A stretch of 64,000 nucleotides of DNA, from positions 5,923,079-5,987,078 of the forward strand of contig NC_135568.1 in the NCBI RefSeq assembly GCF_964340395.1. Direction: 5' to 3'. Of the stretch, positions 51,726 to 64,000 are shown one piece after another (positions within the stretch are counted from its first letter, which is position 1; every line of letters begins with the position of its first letter). This DNA is from Glandiceps talaboti (Eukaryota; Hemichordata; Enteropneusta; Spengelidae). Under the pieces are notes generated by a model. That model was not told the DNA's origin and did no database searches. It was given only the letters and a program-made list of their open reading frames with translations. The position numbers were made by a program, and so were the translations under genes.

Positions 51726-51854
51726 CGCAACACAACGCAACGAAACACAACGAAACGAAACACAAGACAACACAACACAACACAACACAACACAACACAA
51801 CACAACACAACACAACAACACAACACAACACAACACAACACAACACAACACAAC
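51726..51854 (+). repeat. (ACACA)n pentanucleotide array
   Basis: It begins with degenerate CAACG and GAAAC variants and becomes regular CAACA units from about 51768, with one shortened unit near 51815. Minus-strand frames give artefactual LCCVV proteins. Confidence 0.96.
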
Positions 51855-54171
<2,317 letters not shown>

Positions 54172-55683
54172 CTACAGAAATGCTTTTACCCTCATGTGAT
54201 TCAATATTGTTCAGGGTTTACATTACCAGTGAGTCATTATATCTAACATAACGTTTCTAAACCAAATTCCAATTGCAGCTTGTGCAGCTTTGATTTTATC
54301 TTAGTTCTATCATATTCTGCGCAGTCAATATCTTATTAAACCATACTCATCCGAATGCTGTAAGTTTGAATATTTGAAAATTTCAATTACTGTCAACATC
54401 ACGATAAAATAGATTTCAGAATGTGTGTTTTTTTGTATTGTTATATGGGATTTGTTTTGAGCAACCTCTGTGTTTGTTCATTTTCAGCAGCATCTTCTAA
54501 TCCAATATCATGCACTTTACCCAAAATAATATTTCCTTGACATGTGCGTCTACTCTTATTTCATATTTCTTTCTCTGTCAAGGCTTAACTAGTTGGCGCC
54601 ATCAGGACTAATGTTTAGCCATTACTAACTGCAAAATCTCATGGGACAAAAAATAAATCGGTAAATATAAAATATTGACAGCTTACCCAGTCAAAATACG
54701 CAAACGAATCAACAGATCAATTTTGAATGCATTAAAAGTAAATCTAGCCGCTTTTAGATCGTATTTCGGCTTAATTGTACCAATAACCGTTATATATATG
54801 ACTGTCTTCTAAAACCTACTTGGCATATGCCAAAACATTGCAGAAATGTACGAGTTGTGTTCAATGGGTCTTGGCGGAAAGCCGCTGTAATAGGAGGGGT
54901 TAGCAAACAAGGTCGAGTCTTCATCGAAATGTGAATACTTGTGATCGGCTGATAAGTTATTGAATTTGACAGGGGAGCACCTGTTACATATAACGTCGAT
55001 AAGCCATTCCTCCTAGGCATTGTTAATAGTGTCCACAGCCTGTCAAGTCTACATCAATAGATTGACAATTGCTACAGGCCAAAACAAGCACTGTATCCGG
55101 AACCAACTGCCACTTTTTGTCTTGTCAACGTTCATGCCTTCAGCATCCGTTACGAGGTATAGGTTCTTTTTTTTGTTATCGAGAGAATTAATGAAATAAT
55201 ATTAGACGCCGTGTATTTTACGTTGTGTAATTTAAAGTAAGGATTTGTATAAATAGATGGATTATAGTACTTGTAACCTAAAGTGGGCATGATATCGAAG
55301 TGGATGCCGTGTCTAAAAACAGGCGTTGTTGTTGTGTTTCACGGGTGTAATTGATGGTTGTAATGTCCCTAACTGCTAACTAAATGGTAATTACATGGCA
55401 ATCAAATGATTGCCATCCTGAATTGGGGAAGTTTACTATGAGGAAACAACTCTTTTAAATGAACCGAAAGTCTAACGAAAGTAGATTACCAAATACAATA
55501 TCTACATACAGCGGCAGTGTGTTCATACATCAGTTTTATTCTCAGTCTCTCTCCCTCATTTTCTCTCTATTCCCATCTCTCTGTTACAGTTTCTATGTCT
55601 CTGCGTACCTTGGTTTACCTCTAAATCTGTTTGTCTACCTCCTTGCCTTTCTGTGTCAGGTTCTGCCTCCAAGCCTGTCAGCC
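54172..55683. other. AT-rich sequence, nothing firm
   Basis: A 76-codon minus frame at 54790-55020 lies in slightly more GC-rich sequence and has a Thr/Pro-rich product, but shows no family signature. A pyrimidine-rich CTCT tract precedes the TCTG repeat at about 55545-55600. Confidence 0.45.
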
Positions 55684-55746
55684 TATCTGTCTATCTGTCT
55701 GTCTGTCTGTCTGTCTACATTTCTGTCTATGACTCTGTCTGTCTGT
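55684..55746 (+). repeat. Degenerate TCTG array
   Basis: TCTG/TCTA units interrupted by TACATT and TATGAC. Like the 7 kb locus, it has the opposite orientation to most CAGA arrays in the window. Confidence 0.93.
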
Positions 55747-55784
55747 TGTCTCTTTTTTCCCAACTTCATTTAATATCCGCACGT

Positions 55785-55840
55785 CAGGGAAACTGAACTA
55801 TCTAAACAAAGCCAGGGAAACTGAACTATCTGAGCAAAGC
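55785..55840 (+). repeat. 28 bp tandem duplication
   Basis: CAGGGAAACTGAACTATCT followed by AAACAAAGC (55785-55812) is repeated at 55813-55840 with two substitutions. Confidence 0.95.
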
Positions 55841-57042
55841 TCGGAAAGGGAATGCCAATGACAACTAGGTATTATTGTTCAATCAGTGATAGGTAAAAGA
55901 TCTAGAAACCGTATCTATATCTCAGATCAAGCAGTTATGATATTGTGTATCAACAGAGGTGTCATATAATCCTAACAAATGACCATAGGACAAAATGTTA
56001 ACACCCGACCTTCACTTTGAAATCACTACCTACCGATCGGGTATACAACAGAAATGGATTCAATGCAATACTGTCAGGGGATCAAAACATTACACAACAT
56101 ATGCTCTTGTATTATTATGCTAAAACACATTTCACCAGTAAGATGTAACTTCCGAAATAACTAACATCATGAGGTTCACATACTTATTTGAAGAAAAAAA
56201 TCCACTTCACTGAATAACAAGTTAATCCCATTTTATCACGGTATTGATTGTATCAATCCTTCATTTTGATGTCAAAGACACCGTACTGCCAGAAGAGGGA
56301 ATGACTTAACGCGTCGTTGCCAAGAACAACAATTTCTCACAGAGTAACCATCGACATGATGTAAAGGCCACTTGCTGTGTAATAAAGATATAAAGGAAAG
56401 TCGCCGTTATTGGTTTATTTTATACCTAAACTAAACAATCATTCGGGTTTTGTCAAGTGATATACGAAAGCGTTTGATCTACCTTGATTAAATGGACCAG
56501 AATTCTAAGTGTACATGTCATGCTAAAGTGGGATGTTTAGATGACTAACATTGTGACGAATAGATTTGCATATTTAATGGGTTATCTGAATATAATTTTA
56601 CATCTATTAGTTGAGTTTGCCTCCCTTCCTTCTTGCCTTGAAAATATACCAATCATTCTATGGATAACGTTTGATACTAGAGGTGAGATATTTATGGAAA
56701 GTTGGGAATTAAAGTGTCACTAAAGAGGTTTTTTAATTATGCATATGAAAAATTTAATGTAAATATTATTGTAGCTGACAGCATCCACGTTCGAGTTCGT
56801 GGATGTCGCTGGGTTTGACAGCAGGGCGAGGAACCGCAAAAGTATGGCTTGTCCTACCGCCAACTTTGACTGACTGGTGCGGTGGACCATGGTAGTCAGG
56901 ACCATGTTTCCTAATAATGTTCTTTAATGAGAATCCGCAATAAATTTAAATAATATGACGTACAACATAATGTATAATACAGTTGACTGCGATTGATTGA
57001 TTGATTGATGCGACCACACTGATGGGTATCGAAGTAGTAACT
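55841..57042. other. AT-rich sequence with a GC-richer patch
   Basis: About 100 bases at 56790-56890 are more GC-rich than the surroundings but encode nothing recognisable. A short TTGA run lies at 56992-57008. Confidence 0.5.
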
Positions 57043-57064
57043 AATATATATATATATATATATA
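57043..57064 (+). repeat. (AT)11 dinucleotide repeat
   Basis: Twenty-two bases of AT. Confidence 0.95.
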
Positions 57065-59401
57065 CGACAACGTTAACGAGAATGTCAACACGGTCGCACT
57101 TATATCCTAAAATTGCCACTTTTGAGCACTTATTGTAAATTTATTATACTTAAAGTTCTGACAAACTTATAACTGCGTGTGGAAGTTAACGCCATACGTT
57201 CAACACTTAATACAACAACATCAATTTGAACCTGGCTTTGCCTACGATAACGTCCCATGCCTGTCTCTCTGCTATTCGATGATTTATGCTTACAAGGACA
57301 TATTACGAGGCATGCCATAAAAGTCAGTCAGGTAATATATCAAATCTGACATGCACAATTTTATCTCAAGACCGCAACAGTGATATTCTTACTACGCGCT
57401 TTTTAAAACATGTTTCGTCTATTTGTCATTCAGATGCCACGTTCCGTTTAAATATTATGCTTGATCCTGGTGCTCTGAAAGTTATCAGATACCACTTACG
57501 AACTCGGTCACCAATCATACTCATTATCTCCTTGTACGTGTGGAGTTTGCAAATGTAATCATTTCTTAAATTTTGACAGTTTTGTACGTATCTTGGACGA
57601 TAATCCAATTCGAAAAGCCTATGCTAAAATTAATGTTTTAACCAGCTTCTAATCATACCTCACAGAATGTACTGAAATTGAATGTTCATTAGTTTGGATA
57701 TTTTTAACCCCAAAAACATAACTGATCGATACTTCAAGATTTCTACTCTAGCTGACAAGAATGGTATAAGCAAAGATGGGATATCAAATTCAGTTGTTAG
57801 CTCCACACATCTGTTATCATGGAGACTGGGTGTATTCAATATGCACATATATATAATACGATCTCCACCTCAATCTTCTGTAATTTTTACCTCTTGGCTA
57901 TATATTATTATACAACTTCTGACATTGACCTGTGGGAATTAAATTTTTGTGTATACAAATATCTCGCACAGAAATACATATTTGACATTATTCAAGAAGT
58001 CGAGTAACACACTTAGACTTCAGCTATCTTTGTGTTTGTAGTCTAATAACGTTTCAGAGCAATATAAAAGATTCGCCTTCCCATGATCAATAGTATGCTG
58101 TGTGAACTTTGTCATGCGAACAACCAAATCTGCCTAACGTCATTTGTGATTGCACAATATTCTACGATTACTAGATGAACTTAAAGTGATTTTTGATTTA
58201 TATAGTATTCGCCTGGAAAATAATAATCCTGAAAATTCGCTGTTACTTTGTTCAAGAGAACTCAAACCCATTCTCTTTATTTTTTAAAAATGGGTTGCCT
58301 TACAATTTATTGTGCTTGAAATACTGGAAAAAGTAATAAACAATTAGTCATGTGATTTTAGACTTCAATTTGGCCGCCAAACACTGTGTTAACTCAATGG
58401 TTAAAAAGAATAGTGTCGATCGTCTTGAAAACATGACGACAAACTCAAGTTTCTGTCATTGTTTCGAATTGGTAATTTTTTTCTTTTTTAGCAAAGATTT
58501 GAATGATTTTAAGAACATTACTTCAATGAAATGATCCCCGAGGCGCAAATAACCTTAATATAAAATGTATCACTTAATGTATCGCAATATGTATTTGAAT
58601 TGACAGGTGTCTATAATGGAGAAATATTCAATGGTATTTTGTAAATTTGGTTTCCTTGAATATTATATTTCCAATGCGATGTGGCATATCCCTATAGAAT
58701 AACATCCCACAGTAAATACTTTATGATATTTCCAAATAACTCAAATTTCTTATCAAGATTTGTGGGGTGTTAATGAAAGCATAGAATTACAATGAATTCC
58801 TCGACCGAACGTAAGGCCATATCGCTTGCACAAAAAAGGAATATGCGAAAGGAATATGCGAAAAGTATAATCATTCAGTACACCCTGGGGAATGGAGATA
58901 AATAAGTAGTTTGTGTAATTAGCCTTTGCTGTGCATTCATCTATGTATTCATCTACAAAATCGGATCGCATTGTCTTCATTAATAAATTTTCTTTTCATA
59001 AACCCATTAATACAGTTCAGACAGAATTTACTCCCACAAGATTTTGCTTTATCATTGAAATTAATCTTAAAAGGCTTTTCTACCTGAATTAATAAGTACC
59101 TTTCCAATGTTTATCGAATGAAATGAGTTCATCAAGGAAAAATGGCACTCGGGCCAAAATTTTGCTGCTTTGGCATGTATCTAAAAACACTGGATGGGAT
59201 ACTCATGTAATGGCAGTATAGTGGTTTATACTTCCATGGTATACTTAAGAATATCCAAAGACGGAAATGAAGATTCAATGCAACTTTAATAACATTGAAA
59301 GCTAGATGGGAAATAACACTTTCAACTGAAAGGTTACATAAAAAGTACAATGGCATTGCTGATTGAATGGCAGTTGAATTGCATGGGCAGCCACATTGAT
59401 A

Positions 59402-59403
<2 letters not shown>
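57065..59403. other. AT-rich sequence with a 13 bp tandem duplication
   Basis: AAAGGAATATGCG-like units occur twice at about 58836-58861. Overlapping chance frames at 57.3-58.0 kb have no known motif. Confidence 0.5.
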
Positions 59404-59483
<80 letters not shown>

Positions 59484-59510
59484 AAACTATATATATATAT
59501 ATATATACAA

Positions 59511-59572
<62 letters not shown>
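59404..59572 (+). repeat. (TA)n array with two CAAAAC interruptions
   Basis: About 77 bp of TA, then ACAAAAC, about 20 bp of TA, a second ACAAAAC, and about 60 bp of TA. The repeated interruption suggests duplication of a unit containing it. Confidence 0.96.
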
Positions 59573-59574
<2 letters not shown>

Positions 59575-61079
59575 TTTTTAGACTGGATTTATATTGTAAG
59601 TGTAATAAGGTCACCGTAATCCAACAGAGTGCATTGACCTATACATAATTTTATAGATTTGTCAAGGATATCTATCTTATCATGAGTTTATCGGAAATGT
59701 CTTCATTTGGGGTTTTATTCAAATATCCAAGCTTCACTAAAATCAATGTTTCATAGGTATTTGCCAGTATGATTTTTTTTTTGAAATAAATGATAACTAA
59801 ATTACGTGTCCTGGTGACGAAAGAAGCAACAATAAGATAAAAAAATCTGCGAATACATTCTCGGGAGTGGCGGATACCTTTATAGGTTTCCCTGTACCAT
59901 GGATGGACACAGAGGGATCATTATCCGCTTTGATAGTGTCATCCACGATGCTTGGTTTGACAGCCTCACGTAATGACGATAGACAGTCGACTAATACCGG
60001 CGGGGAACGATATATCTCTGCTGTATAAAGTGATTACAATGTCGTGACCGTTGTCATAATACTTCTTGAAATCCCAATCCCGCTCGGCCTACCACAGACA
60101 TACAGAATTATAAACATGGCACACTTGTGTAATGTATACTTTTTGAATTGTCTATGCTCGAAGTGACGGTCGGTATTAAGTAACTTTAGGTATCGAGTTA
60201 TTAACGCTGAAGCCTGGAAAACTGTACAGTATGATCAAGCCATACAAGTACGGCATGCATTTGTTACCTTTTGTGTAAAAACCACTTTCACATCCTTAAT
60301 TGAAATAGCAGATTCAAAGGAATGAAGACTTAGGACTGATGATTGGGCAAAATATCTTACTCTCTATAATGTGATGACATCCATTACTCACAATTGAACA
60401 GCACCAACGACGTATACTTGTAGTAGCATGATACCCTACATTTTGTTTCCTTAATGATCAATCCATTTACCCGTAATCGGTTTATGTTTCGTGCTGAAAA
60501 ATGACACCAGTAGAGTGAGTCAAAGTGACTTCAATCGTCTTCAGATCTCTTTTAGTATTTTAAATTGTGCAATCTGGACGTTAACTCTTACTAAGATCGC
60601 TATAGTTAAGGACGATTTCATCACAACTAGAACATTGGTACACTGAACGTGCACGAAAATCTATTTCAAAGTTTATTTGAAATAAGTTTAAAGCTGCAGT
60701 AATGATCGTACACATCAAAGTATATAGAAAGACGTGTTCTGTAGAGCACCGAAATACAGGATCGTTCGGTAATAAAATGCGGACTGTATGCTAAGTCTGT
60801 TTGCATTTTAGTAATGCCAAACATAAAACTTTATTACTGTATTCAATATAAGGCAAAGCTCCTCAGTGGTGAAACGACTGTACGATGTGTGTCTATGTAA
60901 GTGGCATCTACAACACTTACGTCATAAATCATGGGATTTCATTGTACAACACAATCAGATTAATCGACTTTACGATATGTGTTTTTTCGAATTACTTCAA
61001 AAAAGCGTAACAGGGGTTCTAGGGCTAACACTAACCACGATTGTGTCAGTTATGGAATATTTATTCATCTGACGACCTG
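59573..61079. other. AT-rich sequence, nothing recognised
   Basis: Short chance frames only. Confidence 0.5.
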
Positions 61080-62300
61080 TCACTGTTGCCATTTTTCAAT
61101 CAGACAAACAGCAGTGTGGTAGTTTCTAAGGGCTCAGTCTATGTTAGTAAGCTTATCTGAAATGGTGCTACCCTCTGGCTGTTGCTATGGGTTCGGTCTT
61201 CGTTAATAGGCACATTTTTGGTCTTCGTTAATAGGCACATTTTTGTTCTCAAATGTAGATTGCACGCCCCTTGACGAAGTTTTTACGGTTATCTTTAACA
61301 AAACACAGTGCCGCTATGAGCGCAATGTATTCATTCCTCGGTGTGTTCATGCTCATTCATATTGAAATCCCCGCTAATGTTGCTATTTTTGCAAAGTACG
61401 CTGCCATTTTGATGTTGCTAAAGGCATGATTGCGGTTGGCAGGCATATTTGTGTTAACTCTTTTGTTATTCACTTGTTAGTCACTTGCCAATCCGTCAAT
61501 GTCGGTCATAAATTATGTAAAATCAATGTAGTTTGGTTGTTGCTATGGATATGGTCATGGTTGTTACCATGTGACCAATCAAAGCCTTTTTTTGCAAACT
61601 TGAAAGTTTCAAAGCCTAAGATGATATTACACAAGATTCAGCTCAATTTGTTCATTGGTAGAAAATGTGTCATACCAAATAAAGTATCAATTGGTTTACT
61701 GGTTTTTGAGGAGAAGATCGTTAAGTTTTATCTTAAAATCCAATATGGCCACCTCCGATTTTCGTAAATCGACTATTCTGGACACACGAGTGGGCCAATC
61801 AAAATGCACTTTTCAAACGTATAAGAACTCAGCTCCAATCATGATAAGGCTTACTATTTATTTATTCGATCTTGCACATTTATTTTCGTTGCACCTAAGA
61901 TAAAATGAATAGATACATGCATGCCACTTGCATGTACAACTGCTGGTTGGTTCTTGAAAAGAAGATCGCGACAGGCCATGAGAGATATCGGTTTCCAAAG
62001 ATTCTCCGAACCGGCTCCCATCATTGGATTATCCTAATTACCAAATCTTCTCAGAAGCCATAATAATTTTCTATGGTCGACTCTCTCTTCTGAAACTATT
62101 TATTTCACAGTGTTATATAGCTAGATCGATTAAGGTAGGTCTGTGACATTACATGGTATTCTGACAAATGCTTTAGGCAACACATCAAAGGCAGTGACTC
62201 CGACACGTAGTATCGTAAAATGTGTATGAAGTCTTGGAAGCTCTAACTAAGCAGTCTTTAGTCGTTTCCTATGTTATGCCATGGCAACGATTGAACGTTT
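61080..62300. repeat. Probable dispersed-repeat block with GTTGCTATGG motifs
   Basis: GTTGCTATGG occurs at about 61180 and 61540, and GCCATGGCAAC near 62278. A 25 bp unit starting GGTCTTCGTTAATAGGCACA is duplicated at 61195-61219 and 61220-61244. TGGTTTTTGAGGAGAAGATCG (61700s) is echoed by TGGTTCTTGAAAAGAAGATCG about 240 bases later. The recurring motifs suggest a decayed interspersed or tandem element. The family is not recognised and no coding frame runs through it. Confidence 0.4.
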
Positions 62301-64000
62301 ACAATGTACGTGATAGTAAGTTTCACATTTTTGTAATTGTGGGTTATTTATCAAATCACAGACTCGGGTCACACAATAGGGAAACTATAATAAATATATG
62401 TCACTCAAGCTCTCCTTTCAACATAGTTGCACTGAAAGAAGACATTTTTTCCGATGAAGCAGAGGACACACAATTCCAACAATGCCGCCAGTCTTCGTCT
62501 CAAATGTTGTTAAACCGGTTATTTTATATTTATTTTGAATGAAAGTTTTGATCTCATCAGATATTTTAATTTGTGAGCGGATTAATTACAAATCATTCAT
62601 TTTATTATTCTTTCCTAATAGAGTTATAAAATTTACAAAAGTTTACAAAAATTGAAATTCAATGGGACACAATTAAACGTTTTAAGTTTATATATTTTTT
62701 ACACGGAGTCCAGTGAAATACGTCTCACCCATGACTGAGCTAAGTAGCCATATAATTGGCAAATGTCTTAATGTGTAGCTTTGACCGACACATTTCGAGA
62801 ACCATGAATTACTGCAACGTGCAGCGCTATCGCACAAGCCGTGCATAAACGTATTGTATCACAGCGTGAATTCGTTGACGCCAATCGGAAGTCTTTTCCG
62901 TGGTCAAAGCTAATAATGAGTGACGATACCGTGAATGTATGGAAGTCTGATCCCAAGATGAGATAATCGCATTTAAAGTATGTAAAACACACGACCCTGT
63001 AAATGAAAACATGATATGACAGAGAGTCGTTGCAAATGTGTATTTTTCCACGCTTAAGTAACTGAAAAGTCGCTGGTGATCCACAAACTCTTATTTCACG
63101 TCCCTAGATGATGCCAAATGACTATACAGACCATCTGGTCACATATACGATGACAAAAACACCATACATCATTTGAACAACCCACAAATCACTAGAAGGG
63201 TTCGATGTTGTATACATTTACACTGAAGATAAAAATCCTCAATTACCTTAATATCTGCTATGCTATAGTCGTGCTGAGAAGCAATTGATGTCGCCTATAT
63301 TTCAGCGGTGACAAAAGAGCGTCTCCAAACTCGAGTACACGTCTAGATCACGTCACAATATTCTAGAAAGAAAACAAATACGAATGGAATGAGTCTAAAT
63401 GGTGTATGAGTACCTAACATCAAGATTAAACCCGTCAAAGTACAGAAAAACCCAAGCATTGTCAGGAGGTCACATCGAATTGGGAATATTGTGAAATTTC
63501 ACGATTGCCTCCTACACTGTGAGTAAACCATTGTATATGCGGAATCATGGATGAATGTTTGCTTGACGCAAACATGTTTCCTATGACGACATCAATGCTA
63601 CTTTTTATATCCCTATGTATCAGATGCCGTATAACTCAACCAGTGGAACTGAAAGTTGTGAAAGTTCTTCGAAGCTGTTGTGTTCATTAAGTGCTTACTA
63701 AAATCTGAATATTATGTTTTTTAATCAAGCTTCCATTTTTTGTTTCTGAATATGTCAAAAGGGCGACTGCTTCTAAAGTGAGATTTCTCAGTCAGCTTGG
63801 CGAGAAAAAATATACAAAATCAAGTAACACAAGCTTACAATAAAAAGGAACATGTTTTTATTCAAATAGCATGATTCTGTTGAAACATTGGGGTCGGATC
63901 ATGAGTAACAAAAAAAGATCGCCACTAGTAAGATGGTTTCATTTACGGATAAATATAACTAAGAAAAAGATTCGCTGTCATGATTGGGTATCGCCTAATA
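62301..64000. other. AT-rich sequence with a possible SINE scrap
   Basis: GGAGTCCAGTGAAATACGTC followed by TCACCCATGA at about 62705-62735 resembles the reverse complement of the 3' half of the SINE (CACTGGACTT and CCATGAG blocks in the same order). It is too short to call. The rest shows nothing. Confidence 0.35.

Overview
This window looks like non-coding DNA from an invertebrate animal, most likely a marine one. About two thirds of the bases are A or T, judged by eye. There are no long open reading frames outside simple repeats, and no bacterial-style gene packing, rRNA or convincing tRNA gene. The repeats are those of an animal genome: degenerate LINE 3' ends with a TGAT tail, a tRNA-headed SINE family, a foldback element, and many long tetranucleotide arrays (CAGA, CAGG, CATA, GATA, TGAT). 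The species cannot be named from this. A mollusc, another lophotrochozoan, a hemichordate or a lancelet would all fit.

Layout. Positions 1-16 kb are mostly featureless, with a CAGA/CCAG array at 1.84 kb, a ~170 bp tandem duplication at 5.5 kb, a TATG/TCTG array at 7 kb, a perfect 20 bp palindrome with CRE-like half sites at 10.2 kb, and a GTC/GTT array at 12.2 kb. Positions 16-31 kb hold a ~100 bp direct repeat flanking 258 bp, five further CAGA-type loci, a TG array, a TATG array, a CT array, and at 27.7-28.4 kb an inverted-repeat element that runs into a higher-order minisatellite. Positions 31-36 kb are the most gene-like part: two possible spliced exons at 30.9-31.4 kb, an exon-like island at 33.25-33.44 kb, a 228 bp foldback element at 34.5 kb, and a short remnant at 35.0 kb that resembles a GIY-YIG endonuclease.

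Positions 38-52 kb hold a 57 bp alternating purine-pyrimidine tract, two LINE 3' ends (39.9 kb minus, 46.1 kb plus), a cluster of TGACCT half sites, two copies of one SINE family (45.3-45.5 kb minus, 51.3-51.6 kb plus), a 222 bp TGAT/GGTT array and a 376 bp CATA/CAGG/CAGA array. Positions 53-64 kb hold a four-motif AT-rich array, a second long TA array and a repeat-rich block at 61-62 kb.

No gene can be called with confidence. The window is best read as intergenic DNA or the inside of a large intron. The coding candidates are listed at low confidence with the frames and splice signals they rest on. I found no clear new functional system. The observations most worth following are the two-copy SINE family, the foldback element, the compound minisatellite with its neighbouring inverted repeat, and the shared strand orientation of the CAGA arrays.
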